A DNA stretch of 64,000 nt from Manis javanica (GCF_040802235.1 NC_133169.1:41609034-41673033); one strand, 5' to 3'. Counted from the stretch's first letter, positions 34,591 through 48,375 are shown. The notes: a model not told the origin generated them from the letters alone. Translations and numbers: made by a program.

Positions 34591-34789
34591 ATCAAGGGAC
34601 CAATATTAATAATCTGTGAGGATACAAATCAGTGCACAAACTATGGATTCAAAAATTAACATAATCTTGTACTTGGCTAATTCAGAGCTTAAGAAATACT
34701 ATGGAGCAATTAACATATATGAAGATGCTAAGTAAATATTAGAAAAATGTAAATACATACATGCAATCTAGGTGGAGTTGGTAATATTG
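34591..34789. other. Short AT-rich gap, nothing recognised
   Basis: Unique sequence between the L1B 5' end and the end of unit U3. No feature seen. Confidence 0.5.
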
Positions 34790-35270
34790 CAAATATCTGC
34801 AAAGTGTAGCCAGTATTAATGAGTAGGTCAAGGTTAAACAGAGGTGGGTGGGGGTAGGAATTTCATCAAAGATGTAGAATGAGCCATTGGCACCATCAAA
34901 GTGGTGCTCTCTGCAGCATTGGTCCTGACAGGCAGCAGGAGAAGCAGTGGTTTGCAGGACCCATGGCAGCTGAAGCTGTAAGGGGGGATGACCATTGGTG
35001 ACACCTGGTCCCAGATGGAGGAACTCAGCCAACTCTGGCCAAGAAGGTGCTGAGGGAGTGAATACCCAGACCTCAGTTGGCTCCTGCCCTCCAGTCCCCT
35101 TCTGTGGTCTGTCACTGGCCAAACCATCCAGAATTCAGAGGGACAAGTAGCCCCCTCTGGTCACAGAGCAGACATGGAGGAGCAGAGATGCTTGAGGGGC
35201 AGGATAGAGACTCTTCAGCACAATGGAAATGGAAAAAATGGAGTTCTTTCTTCTTAGATAGTGGGGGATA
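34790..35270. repeat. Unclassified GC-richer segment shared by U3 and U4
   Basis: It matches 58,205-58,681 inverted, at roughly 85-90% by eye. Open frames in several phases have no family resemblance. It may be part of an old LTR or other repeat that I cannot name. It marks the far ends of the U3/U4 homology. Confidence 0.5.
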
Positions 35271-36850
35271 AATTTATATTGTATAACATGAAAATTTACC
35301 ATTTGTACCAACATTAAAAGTAATTGATAATTTGAGTCATAATATCCCCCTGGGAATATTTCATAAAAAATTAATCATATATATGAAGAAAGATATTTGT
35401 TTAAAACACCAATTTTTCAAATAACAGTAATCAAAATTCTACAGTGGCCCCATTAAGTTTGTTAATGGGGAATTCATTTATTTTATAGTATTCATCTATT
35501 ATTTATTATTTTCCACTGAATTGTAGATGATGTAAAATAGTATATTAGCTCCATGTGTACAAAACAGTGGCTTGAAAATTATGAAATGCTCACCACTGTA
35601 AGTGTAGTTATCATCTGTCACCTTCATAGTTAATAAAATATTGCTGGCTAATTTCCTATTGTATACTGTTTTGTCACTATGACTTATTTATTTTATACCT
35701 GTTACCTATCCTCCTGCCTGCTCCCTTCCAGCAACCACCAGATGGTTCTCTGTATTTATGAGTCTGTTTTTGTTTTTGTTTATTTGTTAATTTGTTCTGT
35801 TTTCCAGACTCTACATATAAGTGAAATCATGTGGTATTTTTCTTTTTCTGCCACCTAGCATTCTTTACTTTCATTTAGCATTCCATCTTGGTCTATACAT
35901 GTTGTCATGAATGGAAAGAGCTCATTACTATTTTATGGCTGAGTAATATTCCATTATATATATATATGTACCACATCCATCTTATAAGATGATGTGATCC
36001 ATTGATGACCACAGGTTTCTTCCATATCTTAGTTATTGTATGCAAATATGAATAAAAGTAGAGTTAGATGCATCCTTTCAAATTAGTGTAAATACTCAGA
36101 AGCAGAATTATTGAATCATAAGGATTTTTTTTTCTTTCTTTTTTAGGAAATTTCTTACTCTTTCCCATAGTGGCTGAACAAATTTATATTTCCACCAGCA
36201 GTATATGAAGATTCTCTTTTCTCAACATCCTTGCCAACACTTGTTATTTCCATTTTGACTCATGTGAGGATATTATTAGATTGTGTGACTTACCTCCATT
36301 TCCCTGATGATTAGTTATGTTGAGCATTCCTTCATGTGCACTGGTCATCTCTATGTCTTGGAAGAATGCCTATGTGGATGTTGTATCCATATTTAACTGG
36401 AATATTTCTTTTTTTGATGTTGAGTTGCATAAGTTCTCTACACCTTTTGTACATTTACCCTATATCACACATATAACTTTCAAATATACTCCTCTTTTCT
36501 GTAGATTGCCTTTTCATATTGTTGATAGTATCCTTCACTGTGTCAAAGTTTTTTAGTTTGACATATTCCCAATTAATTACTTTCACTTTTTTTTCCCCTG
36601 CTGTACTGGGGAGACATATAGAGGAAAAGAAAGTATTAAGGCTGATTCCCTAAAGTTACTGCTTATGTCATAATTTTTATTTATTTTATGAAATGCAATA
36701 GATATAAAATATTGTATTGGATTTGGATGTAAAACACACTGATTTGACAGTTATATACTAAACACTCACCACAGTAAGTGTTGTTAACATTTGTCACTAT
36801 AGAAAGACATTACAATATTACTTGATATGTTCCCTGTATTACGTATCTGT
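35271..36850 (-). mobile_element. Old L1 ORF2 C-terminus and 3' UTRs (U3)
   Basis: Minus-strand L1 remnant with 'gtgaaatcatgtggtatttt', 'ggctgagtaatattccatta' and 'ccctgatgattag' in order, followed at about 36,640-36,850 by a second reverse-read L1 3' end. It mirrors 56,510-57,990 in U4 and 7,741-8,640 in U1. Confidence 0.7.
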
Positions 36851-38709
36851 CCCTGTGACTAATTTATTCTTATAATTTCAAGTTTGTACCTTTTTATGCC
36901 CTTCCATAATCCCCCTCTTGGAAGAATATGGTTGCACACAACATTTTGGTTAATTTTGCTCAGTTTCTTCTCAACTTTTTGGGTATTGCAAGTGGAACCA
37001 TCAAATATGTGTAACATTATAGTCCACCAAGTTGAGTTGCAATTCATATGCTTCTCAATTATTTTAAATTTCATGTGTACATATTTAATTTGTTTAGTTT
37101 TACTCTGACAACAATATTGGAAATAGGTTTTCCACATTGTTTCCCAAACACTACAGATCCATAGTTACAGTCATAAACTATTCATGGTTAATATGCAACC
37201 AGGTCTGTGACTTTATGAAATGGATCCAAGGCCCCAGTCACTCCAAACATCTTTCCCCACAGGCCTTCCTGGTGCTCAGTGTGTCCAGGTGCACATAGAC
37301 CAACACTGTTCAGCTCACCATCCATACTCACCTGGTTTCCAGACCTCCACTGTACACTTCTCCAATTGATTGCTATCTACTTAACATTACTAAAGTGTTA
37401 TTCTTTTCATTTCAATACTGTTTGTAAACTTCTCGGTCACAAAAGGGTAAGAAATGAGTCTACAATATAAAGCATGAAAGGGAGAGCCACTGAAATATTT
37501 ACCAGTCCTGCTTGGATACCTGTATGATTTTTGTTCATGCTTTTCTGGGGTATCTTGTCTCTGTGTAAGTTCTCCATGATACAGCCTCCTACACTCATCT
37601 GAGGTAACATCTAGCCACCATTTAACACTGAGAACCAGGTTCTGCTGTCAGTTCTTTATCATCAGTTGTATCAGGTCTAGGTAGAACTGATTTGTCCTTA
37701 TGAGCTGCACCCTTTCCGCAGGAGCATCAAGGAGCATCATATACTTTATAACACCTATTGCATATAGACTATAACTACAGGTTCATACTTCTTGTGTATA
37801 TCAACAACTTAGTATTCAGATTTTTATTACATTTAGCTATTTTTTATGTTACTACAACATAAAAGTATGTACTGAGTAATTGAATAAATAAATGAGTTTG
37901 AATATTTGATATCCTGCCTTCCTTATTTTTCTAATAAATTACATACTTCAAAACAGTGCAGATGTTACCGCATGCAAGAGATCTTCTTCAGTCTTCTTTC
38001 AACGTTGAATTTATAGCCTTCCCATGGTTCTAAAACTTCTACCTGCTGGGGAATATTAATCACCACTGATGCCTTAGTTGGAACATGTGGGATGAGGTAG
38101 ACAAAATAAAAGCATATTGTCTCAGTAAAGATTCAGCACTTTAAAAAGAGTGTTTTTAAATACTGTGTGTTACACACACTGTCACCAAACAGATTACAAT
38201 AAAAAATGGGAAAGAAAAAGACTCAGAAAATGTGGGAGGATTGACATTTTAATGGTTTATATGGGAAAATTTTACTTTTATAGAAAAGCAGCATGGGTGT
38301 GAATGGTACAAACAACACCCACCCATTCTTTACCAAGACTCTCCAGTTGCTCATATTTTACCTTCTTTGTTTTAACACTTTTCTCCTCCCCTATCATTTA
38401 AATCAATTTCATAATTTCACATGATATTTTTTGTATAAATATTTTTGTTATATATTCCTAAGAATATGGATATTCTTCTACAGAGAGTGCAGTTATCAAC
38501 CTCAGTAAATATAACTTATATAATGATTGTATAAAGAATTTTGAATGGAGAAAGTTTAGAAAATTAAGTTTTCTACTGCATGGAACCAATTCTTAGAAGA
38601 GGTGAAAAATTAGATTAGACACAGTGCTATGTGAGTGTGAAGAATAATGCTGATATAAGATTCTAAACATACAATGTAGAGTGAAGGAAAATATATTGGT
38701 ATCAGTTTC
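36851..38709. other. 3' flank of U3 receptor, no gene seen
   Basis: Alignable with the 3' flanks of U1 (inverted) and U4 (inverted). Landmarks include gcctcctacactcatctgag (near 37,585) and ctgctggggaatattaatca (near 38,044). No coding support. Confidence 0.55.
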
Positions 38710-39660
38710 CTACTTTATGGTTTCTTGAAAGACAGGTCCCACATTCAGCATTTTCTATAGTGCCCCGATAATATTCTTATTCCTTAGACTATAGATCAAA
38801 GGGTTTAGCACAGGAGTGAGTATGGTGTAAAAGACAGACACCACCATGTCCTTCTCAGGGGTGTGGGAGGAGCAGGGGAGCATGTAGGTGTAGACTGCAG
38901 CCCCATAGAAGAGGGTGAACACAGTGATGTGGGAGGAGCAGGTGGCAAAGGCTTTCTTCTGGCCCTCTGCCAAGTTCATCCTGTAGATGATGAGGAGGAT
39001 GAAACCACAGGAGCCTGAAATGATGGTCACAGGAATGAGCAGCATGAGGATGCAGCAGAGGTACATGGAGTGTTTCATACATGGAGGTGTCTGAGCAGGA
39101 GAGCTTCATCACAGCAGGGACTTCACAGAAGAAATGATGGACCTCCTGGGATCTGCAAAAGGGGAAAGTCATAGTGACAGATGTGAGCATGAAGCCATCC
39201 ACAGAAACCAGGAGCCAGTAGCCAGATGCCAGAAGGACACACATTCTGTGGTTCATGAGGACAGGGTAACAGAGAGGATGGCAGATGGCTGCATAGCGGT
39301 CATAGGCCATGGCGGCCAGGAGGAAACATTCTGATCCACCCAGTGTCACATAGAGCAACGCATGCATACCACATCCAGGGGCTGAGATCATGTTCACACC
39401 ACGAGCATATTGGGCACAGTGACGGAAATGTATGTCACTTCCATGAGAGACAACTGGCTGATGAAAAAGAACATGGGTGTGTGGAGGCGGGCCTCAGAGC
39501 ATATCAGAAGGATTAGGATGGTGTTTCCAGACAAGGCCATCAGGAAAACCATGAAAATGACCACACAAAGAGGACTGGATGTTTGGACTGAGTGAAGATT
39601 CCCACCAGGATGAATTCGGACCTTCCTGAGTGGTTGGCCATCCAGGTGGGGTCCTCCATG
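38710..39660 (-). pseudogene. OR2T4-like: Olfactory receptor family 2T pseudogene (OR2T4-like), U3
   Basis: A seven-transmembrane receptor relic starting with ATG at 39,660-39,658 ([20 protein letters not shown]). Compared with U4 it has three frame breaks: one base lost at about 39,570 before TM1, 13 bases lost at about 39,400 in the codons for MLMVWVTG, and one base gained at about 39,075 within METLMYL-like codons. Between them the frames keep good family sequence: [67 protein letters not shown] and [11 protein letters not shown] nonsense change AAG to TAG at 38,757-38,755 removes the C-tail; the ancestral stop is at about 38,710. The DRY motif is intact, which suggests fairly recent loss. 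Confidence 0.92.
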
Positions 39661-42129
39661 ATTACACTTGGCCCACCAAGGAGAGAAGTAATGGGACACT
39701 CATGAGATGCCACCTGCTGAATGACTATTTAGTGTATGTGTGCATATGGCTGTGTATTTGTGTATCAACCCAATTATTCCCAAGTGGAGGTACTCCATGT
39801 CCTGGAGACTTTGAGGTTACATATTACCTGTAATTCTATGATTGTACCAGAAAATAAAAATTCACAACTCTGGAACAGAATAATTGGTAACTTATGAAGT
39901 TTTCAAAGTCCAAAGTCATGAGATGACCTAATGATATATGTTTTTTATCAGGAATGTAAATTTGCAGACACTGGTGAATGTGAACACAAAAGTTAATTAT
40001 TAATAAAGAATATCAATTTTCTAAAAATTTTTGATATAGGAATCAGGATTTCATTAACATCTCTGGTTTGAGGATCCAGGTAGGGTCTTAAACACTCTTG
40101 AAGCTGTATTCCATATAAGAACTATTTTCTTTCACCATGTACCCAAATACTGAGTCATTACATTATACTCCTGAAACTAATAAAATGTTATATGTCACTT
40201 ATACCTCAATATATAAAAAGACTTAAAAAGTAACTAAATCACAGTTTGAGAAAATCCATATGAATGTTTGAATCCATTGTGCCTGTGAGACTGGGTCACA
40301 TGTTGAAGCAGTGAGGGTGGGTGGATTGAGCCTTATATTTAGAAGTAGCCTGTGGGCCTCACCAAGGAACCCTTTAGACATCCTAGGAACAACGTTAGGA
40401 GCCCAGAGTCTGAAGCCATACTGCACCTGTGGGTCCAGCTTATCCTGCACCCCTATTCTCCTGTCCACTCTACATAAAATGTACAGAGGCACAATGATCT
40501 CAGGCATGGTTAGGAACAAATGAGCTAAAATAGTGGAAGTAGTTGGAACCTGCCAGTTATTGATGAATATACATACATACTGCTGCTTTAAATAATTAAT
40601 ATATAGAGAACTAATTGTGCAGAATCTGGGTAAGATACTGGTCTTACTTTTATTGTCTGATGATATAAGATGTATAAGCTCAGTTCACCAATCTTTGTAT
40701 CTACTTATGCTTTTGATAATTTTGAGTTGATTATTTCTGTATTCATAGAGTGCTTATGTATGAATTTGTTTATATATACATAAGAATTATGTATATTATG
40801 TATGTATATAGATACATATAATTATTTTATGAATATGAACACTTTATAAATATATAAATTTATTCATATAATTCTTTTTAACCCTGGTTAGGAAGAATTT
40901 CTTGTAGAAATCCATTTTTTTCTATCCAGTACATGCTTTTCCAAGTTGAAACTTACCTTCTTAAAGCTTCTAGCACTTGCTATAAATATCAGGGGACAAG
41001 AAAAGGATTAAGAGTGTCACTGCCATTTATCAGGCAAGGCTTTTGATTCTCCAAATGTTAACTGCTTTAATGTACACAAAAAATAATTTTTCGTGGAAAC
41101 AGACAGAGTGGAATTCTGAAAAGCACTGAGATATTTCTGTCTCCAATTCACTGCTGGTTTTTCTATGTTGCTGGTCACTGGCAGCTTCTGATTTGTGGGA
41201 AGATAAATCAAAGACAAATTAAAATTCATTGAACTCAGGGAGGTCACAATCAGTCTATTCAGGGACAAATATTATATAAATATGATTCAATGTATAATTT
41301 AAAAATAACTACAATATAAATAAAATGAACGATAGATGCAAAAGATATCTGGTCTTTCTAGGAGAATCAGTAAGAACTTCATCTGTATTTTCTCATGAAG
41401 ATTACATCTCTGAAGATTTTCAATTTCTGGCAAGTTAAAATCCTTATTAACAAGAAGGAAATATGAACTTCTCTTTCTGGAAAGGGTCTACAGGTGGTTA
41501 TATTGCAGGGTTATTTCATAATGATATTTTGCATATCAAATATATTTTATAATATTGTGTTAATTCCAAAACTTAATTAGTATATTCAATCTACTAATAA
41601 ATTGAATTCATTCAGGGTGTTAGAGCAGCAGAAAACACTGACGATGGTTTCAATTTCTTAATATAAATATCCAAGAAATCTGGACACATTGTTTTAGAAA
41701 ATGTAAGCTTTCTTCCAAATCCCATACACTTTGTCATGTGGATTTTGATCTTTTGAAAATTAAAAAAAATAATCCAATGAATTGCAAAGCACACTTGTTT
41801 GCCAGTCTACTTGTGGTAAAAGTAAATAAGAGCCAGCACAGGGACCAGTCATGTGAGATGTTCAGCTGTTGGCTGAGCGAGTGGCAGGAAAGTGGAAGGG
41901 AATTTGGGGTCACTGGGGAAATCTCTGCTGCACCTCAGTAAAAGGGAATTAGCATCACTAGGGCACAGCAAGTAGTCCACCTGAGGTACAGACAGAGAGC
42001 CATGTCTGCACCACCCTCAGCAGCACCCCCACCCCATGCAGACTGACTCTAACGCAATTCCCTGAGTTTCATGGAAACAGTTTAGTGCATCTTTAACTTG
42101 AGGTCATGGATAATGTCTGTGGCATAAGC
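39661..42129. other. Unit U3 upstream flank, no gene seen
   Basis: The inverted counterpart of 2,700-5,160 in U1, with the degraded GT repeat at about 39,735 and the L1 3' UTR remnant at about 40,135-40,235. It is the closest match to U1 among the units by eye. Confidence 0.6.
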
Positions 42130-42320
42130 CAAACCTTTATTTGAAGCTGACAGCATTCCAGGAATTGTCCTGATACTCACCACATTCCATCCTTCTCAGG
42201 AGCCTGTGAGGTACCTACTTATCTTACTTTGTCCTTTTACATGATAAAACCTTCAGGTCCTCAGAGTATCTGCCTAATGCCACAAACCAAGCAGAGTGAG
42301 AACTCATCTCAGCCCCCGAT
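42130..42320 (-). repeat. MIR SINE remnant (U3 copy)
   Basis: Inverted match of 2,490-2,680 ('gaagctgacagcattccaggaattgtcctgatactcac'). Confidence 0.55.
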
Positions 42321-42807
42321 TCAGCCCCGCAGGCTGTGCCTCTGCCTCAGGTATCTTGACAGCAGGGCCTTCCCTCCATGGGGGACGACCTGGTGTCAGG
42401 CGCCCATGTCAGCTTTCCTGGGAAACTATAAATATGATGCAGATATTTGTCTCTAGTATTTTACAAACCTCAAAAATCAACTCCAAATAATCATCCCATC
42501 TCCAAGTAAAATAGTAGCTCTTCCTCTGTAATATTTCAATCTCAGGGAAAGAAAAGGCATCATCTAATAAATGAGGATATATATATATTCCTTTGTCCAC
42601 AAATAGTTGGAAAACAAATATTCCTAATACATTGCAGTATATAGTGCATTTCCTAATATACTGCAGTAAATACATGACATATAAAGAGATTCTTAAGGGA
42701 AAGCATACTTGACTTTCTACTTAAATACAAATGACAGGTAAACATTTGAGGAAATATTTTGAACAACTAATAGAATATGTCAGAACCAGAACAATTCAAA
42801 ATAATAA

Positions 42808-43035
42808 TTACCCTTTGCTCTTGCAATTCCCTGTACTTCTGTGGCTGAAACCACCATTTGTTGACGTTATTCGTCTCACCCGGATGGGCTGATGGCGCAT
42901 GTCCAGGTTAAGTGTACAAAGGAAGCAAGAGAGTGACATCATCCCTGGTGTTACTATGCCCGCTGAGGGAGTGGCTTCTTTTTATGACAAATCTCCTCTG
43001 AGACTATAAATAGGAATGCAATGAAAGGAGCTAAA
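42808..43035 (-). promoter_or_regulatory. Candidate receptor promoter and 5' noncoding exon (U3)
   Basis: Conserved block with TATA-like ctatttatag, gtctcagaggagattt, CRE-like tgatgtca (read on minus) and donor g|gtaatt near 42,811. It is almost identical to the U1 copy. Confidence 0.45.
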
Positions 43036-43489
43036 GAAGCTAGTGGGTAGCCCGCTGTGATTGTTTTGTTTCTCTCTCATGTCTTTAAAGAAAATTTCTT
43101 ACTGTTAATCACAATATGCATCAAAAACTTAATCAATATTAATAATAATCACAAATACCAACATCACATAAATTCTTAGCTATGAAATGCAATTTCATAT
43201 GTATATGTATACATATACTTTATCATTTGAAGTTCAAGGAAAATTGTGAATAACTGTTGTTTTTCTTTTTTGCTGATAAAGTATATGAAACTAATAGCTT
43301 AACTTATTTTACAAAGACAAAACCACTAGTCAGTACTCTGGTTGAAAGTAAAACTAAGTTCATTTCCTTCACATCTTTCCCTTGATCTCTGTTCTTTATG
43401 TTACTGATTTATATACTTTTCTCTGTTATTAACATGAAATCCATGTTAATTTAATGCTACCACATTTTTTCATTTTTCTCCAATTTTTA
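43036..43489. other. Unit U3 flank, no gene seen
   Basis: The inverted counterpart of 1,396-1,834. AT-rich, nothing recognised. Confidence 0.5.
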
Positions 43490-44154
43490 CATTTAAATTT
43501 TTTCATTTTATTGAGATATCATTGGCATATATTCTGTAAGTTTAAAATGTGTAATAGGATGAATTGCTATAGTATATTTTGCAAAGTATTAACCACAAAA
43601 GATTAGTTAACATAGCCTTCAACTCATATTATAATCAATTTGTTGTTGGTTTGGTGAGAAATAGCTGTATCCTAATTGCAATTTTTATTTATACAGTGTA
43701 ATATTTTACATTATAGCCACCATGATGTAGCTAACATGTATGTTATGTTGGTTTGATACACATTATTAATAAATTATTAACAATGTCTAACACTTCCATC
43801 ACCTCTCATAATTATGATTTGTTTTGGTTAGAACATTTAAGATCTCTGTAAACAAGTTTCAGTTATATAATAAGCTGTTTACTAAAATCATGACGTGTGT
43901 ATTAGACCCTCAGAACTTACTAATCTTTTAACTGACAAATAGCTCCTCATTTATTCTACCTGCAGCCCCTGATAACAACCACTGTATTTTTGCTTTTGTG
44001 ATTTTGTCTTTCTTAGATTCCATATACAAGAGAAATCAAACATTTTGTATTTCTCTGTTTGTCTTATTATACTTAACATAAATAACAGGGTTCATCCAAA
44101 TTGTTGCAAATGGCAGGATTTCCTTCTTTTTCATGGCTGAATAATTCTCCATTG
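43490..44154 (-). mobile_element. Old L1, end of ORF2 and 3' UTR (U3 copy)
   Basis: The inverted twin of 723-1,395. The L1 continues beyond the Tigger1 insertion at 46,542, so Tigger1 sits inside this L1. Confidence 0.75.
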
Positions 44155-44229
44155 TCTATATCTGTATCTGCATCATTGTATCTATTTATCCATATCTATA
44201 TCTATATTTATGTCCATATCTATAACTAT
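44155..44229. repeat. Degenerate TATCTA simple repeat
   Basis: The inverted twin of 668-722, expanded by about 20 bp. Confidence 0.85.
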
Positions 44230-46541
44230 AAGCATACCTCACTTTATCATGTTTCACTTTATTGTGATTCACAGATTTTGTGTTTCTTATATGTTGGAGG
44301 TTTGTGACATTTCATTGACCAACCATTAACTCCATTTATCAAGCAGCATTTGCTCATTTTGTTGTGTGTCACATTCTGGTAATTCTAGCAATATTTCATA
44401 CTCTTTTATTGCTAGTATATTTCGGAGGATAATCTTTGATCAGTGAACTTTTATGTTACCATTGTCATTGTTTTGGAGTGACCTGAATTACTATACAAGA
44501 TGTAAAAATTAACCAGTAAATGTTGTATGTGTTCTGAATCCTACACCAACCAGCGGTTACACATCTTACTCACAGCCCTCAGGATTTCCTATCGACTACA
44601 CAACAATAATTAAGTTAGTCCATTTAATAAGTCTACAATGGCCTTTAAATATACAAGTGAAAGGAAGAGTTGCATTTGTCTCAATTTAATTCAAAAGCTG
44701 GAAGTGAGTGCATAGAGTAAGGAATTCATGTCCAAAGAGGTGATGGGCCACAGTCAGGCATCAAGTACCACAGTCATCCAAGGTGTGGATGCAAAGGAAA
44801 CTTTTTTGAGGGAATGGGAAGTGAGAGTCCAGGGGACACACTGCATTTACCAGAAAGAAAAACAACCTTTTTTGTTATGGAGAAAGTATCAACAGTCTGG
44901 ACAGATGATCAGCCACAACATTCCTTACACCAAAGCCTAATCCAGATCAAAGCCTTAATTCTCTCCAATTCTGTAAAGGCTGAGAGGTGAGGAACCTGAG
45001 GGAGAGAGGTTTGAAGCTTGAAGACGTGAGTTTATAAGACTTAAGGAAAGCAGCAATCTTCAGGATGTAAAAGTACTTGTTGATGCAGAAGTTGCTGCTG
45101 TACAAGTTGTAAGAAGTTATCCAGAAGATCTAGTTAAGATAATTAATGAAGTGGCAACACAAAACAACAGATTTTCAGTGGAGATGAAATAATCTTATAT
45201 TGGAAAGAGATGCCATTTGGGATTTTCATAGTTAGAAAGGAGAAATCAATGTTTGACTTTAAGACTTTAAAGCTTCAAAGGATGAACTGATTCTCTCTCC
45301 TATTTGGGAATAAGGCAGCTGGGACTTTAAGTTGAAGCCAAAGCTCATTTACCATTCTGAAAATGCTGAATCTACTCTGCCTTTGCTCTATAAATGAAAT
45401 AAAGCCCAGATGATAGCACATTTGTTTATAACATGGTTTACTACGTATTTAAAGCTCTGTTGAGATGTGCTGCTCAGATAGAAATATTCCTTTCAAAATA
45501 TTCCTTCTCATTGACAATCCACCATGTGACCCAAGTTCTGTGTTTGAGATTTTCAAGACCTATGTTGTTTTCATGCTGCTAACACAACATCCAACTGCAG
45601 TCCATGGATCAAGAAGTAATTTTGAATTTTAAGTCCTATTGAAGAAATACATTTGGCAAAACTATGGTTGCCATAGACAATGATTCCCTGATGGATTTAA
45701 GCAAAGTAAATTGAAATTCCTCTGGCAATAATTCACTGTTCTATATGCCTTTAAGAACATTTGTACTTCATGGGAAGGAGTCAAAATATCAGTATAACAG
45801 GAGTTAGGAAGTAATTGATTGCAATCATCATGAGTGACTTTAAAGGGTTCAAGACTTTGGCTTACGAAGCAACCACAGACGTCGTGGAAACAGCAGAGGA
45901 GCTAGAATTAGGAGTGGAGTTCTGAATATGTGACTGAGTCGCTATAATTTTGTGATAAAATTTGAATTGATGAGGAGTTGCTTGTTATGGATGAACAAAG
46001 AAAGTTATTTCTTAACATGGTATCTATTCCTGGTGAAGATGTGAAGATTGTTTAATAGACAACAAAGAATTTAGAATATTGCATACACTTGATATAGCAG
46101 TGATAGAGTTTGAGAGGATTGAATCCAGTTTCAGAAAATGTTCTACTGTGGGTAAAATGCTATGAAACAGCATCCCATTATACAGAGAAACAACGCATAA
46201 AAAGAAGAGCCAATCAATGCATCAAATTTCATTTTTATCTTCATTCGATAAATCACCATGCATTCCAGCATTCAACCACCTCCAACCTAACCAGTCAGCA
46301 GCCAAAAATATCAAGGCAAGATCCTCCACCAGCAAAAAGACTACAGTTCTCTGAAACTCAGACAATGCTTAGCATTTTTTAACAATAAAGTGTTTTTGAA
46401 TTGAGATACATATACGGTAAAGGGAAAACATTTTTTTTGTGCACTGGTAAAATAAAAAATGCATTTAACTTGCTTAATTGTAATGTTTGCTGTATATCAG
46501 TTGTATGATACAAAATGCACAATATGTCCAAGGTATGCCTG
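44230..46541 (+). mobile_element. Tigger1 DNA transposon, nearly full length, inactive
   Basis: Tigger1 moved by a pogo-like DDE transposase. The 5' TIR is at 44,230 (aagcatacctcactttat) and the 3' TIR ends at 46,541 (aggtatgcctg). The length of 2.31 kb is close to the 2.4-kb consensus as I remember it. Transposase residues can be recognised in scattered frames: ISHNIPYTKA and SYPEDLVKIINE at 44,880-45,160, MSDFKGFKTLAYEATTDVVETAEELELGVEF at about 45,830-45,925 (shown in part: DVVETAEELEL), and SRQDPPPAKRLQF at the C-terminus (46,110-46,382). Many stops and frameshifts have erased the DDE catalytic triad (the LLIDNAPGH motif is unreadable). It sits inside an L1 and is shared with U1 at 1-667. 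Confidence 0.93.
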
Positions 46542-47858
46542 TGTTTCTGTAACTATCTCCTTACTTAATTGTCTCTACATCTCACATCTTATTTATCTGT
46601 TAATTTATAGACACTTATCTTCTATATGTTGGCTCTTGCAAATAATGCTGCCATAAGCATGAGAGTGAATATATCTCTTCAATAACTTGTATTTACTTGG
46701 ACACATACTGAAAATTGGTTTTACTGGATCACATGTTAGATCTAGTTTTAACTTTTTAAGAAACTCAATGCTGTTCTCCATAGTGGATATACTACTTTAT
46801 ATTCCCACCAACAGTTTACAAGTATTCAATTATTTTCACATAACAGATGTGAGATAATATCCCAATATAGTTTTGATTTGCACTTCCATGATGACTAGTG
46901 ATTCTAAGCATCTCTTTATATACTTGGCCATTTGTATGTCTTTGAATAATATCTATTTGGTTTCTTTTCCTAATTTTAAATCAAGTTCCTTGCATTTTTG
47001 CTATCAATTTGTATAAAGTCTTTATATGTTTTGGATATTAACCCCTTATCTGATATACAGTTTGCATATATTTTCTCCCAATATATAGATCACCTTTTAA
47101 TTTTGGTGATATCTGCTTTTGTTTCTGAGAAACATTAAAATTTTTGCAGTTCCATTCATATATATTTGCTTTTGTTGCTTGTACTTTTTGTGTCATGTCC
47201 CCTAAACCTTTGTCAATGAACTTTTCCTGTTTGCTTTTTCCATGATTTTTAATAATGTCATCTATTATATTTAAGTACATAATCCAATTCTAGTTATTTT
47301 CAGAGTGGTGTAAGATAAGAGTGTGATTTCCCTTTTTTTTTTGCATCTGGATATCCAGTTTACTCAACACCCCTTAATCAAAAGAACATCTTTTCCAACT
47401 GAGTATTCTTGGCTCCTTTTTTCAAATATTAGGTGATTTATGTCTGGGCTCTCTATTCTGCTATTCTGTTCTATTGGTGCTTATGTCTGCTTTCATGTCA
47501 GTGCCATACTGTCTTGATCTATATAGCTTTGAAATATAGGTTGAAATCGGGAAGTCTAATGTCCAGCTCTTCTTTTTAATGTATTGCTTTGGTTATTTAG
47601 GGTCTTTTGTGGTTCCACTCTATTTTTAAGATTGTTTTTTGTATATCCGTAAAACATGTCATTGGAATTTTGGTAGGGATTGCATTGAATGTATAAGTAG
47701 CTTTGTATGCTAGCTTTTGATAATAAGAGCTCTTCCCATCAATGAACGTGGGATGTCTTTGCATTAATTTGTTTTATGTAATTTCCATCATCAATGTCTT
47801 CACTGTATAGATATTTCATTCTTGGCTAAAATTGTTCCTAACCAGAAAAGCCTAACTT
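46542..47858 (-). mobile_element. Old L1 ORF2, segment upstream of Tigger1 insertion
   Basis: Minus-strand ORF2 landmarks run in order from the C-terminus (tcttgcaaataatgctgcca; attcccaccaacagt) toward the RT (ctgttctattggtgcttatg; tggtagggattgcattgaat at about 47,670). It continues the L1 at 43,490-44,154 across the Tigger1 insertion. Confidence 0.75.
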
Positions 47859-48375
47859 TACATCTATAGATGAATGTATATAAATAATATTTTGGACATA
47901 TAAAGGAATATCATTCAGCACAGAAAAGAATATCCTTCTATTTGCAGCAACATGGAAGAAACTTGGAGGCATCATTCTATGAGAAATAGGTCAAATAGAT
48001 AAATACAAATGCACTACGATCTTATTTAATGGGGAATAAAAAAACTTGTAGAAACATAGCAGATAAGTGTTTTCCAGGTGCAGGGTAATGAGTGATGATG
48101 GTCACAGTCCACAAACTTCCAGTTAAGAAGATAGTAAGTTCTTAGTGTGTATGTAGAACCTGGTGACTATAATTAACCATCTATGTCATATAACTGAAAG
48201 CTGTACAAGGCTAGAACTTAAAACTTCACTTCTAAGAAAGAATGGTAACTAGGGGAATTATAGATATGTTAAGTAAACATATTATAGTAATAATTTTGAA
48301 TACAAACATACAAACACTATGCTGTACTTGCTAAAATTATGCAATATTATATGTCAATTATTTTTTAAAAAGCTG
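47859..48375 (+). mobile_element. L1 3' end inserted into the older L1
   Basis: A 5'-truncated L1 in the opposite direction: the end of ORF2 (atttgcagcaacatggaaga), then a 3' UTR (cagttaagaagatagtaagt ... atgtcaattattttttaaaa). The host L1 resumes on the other side. Confidence 0.7.
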
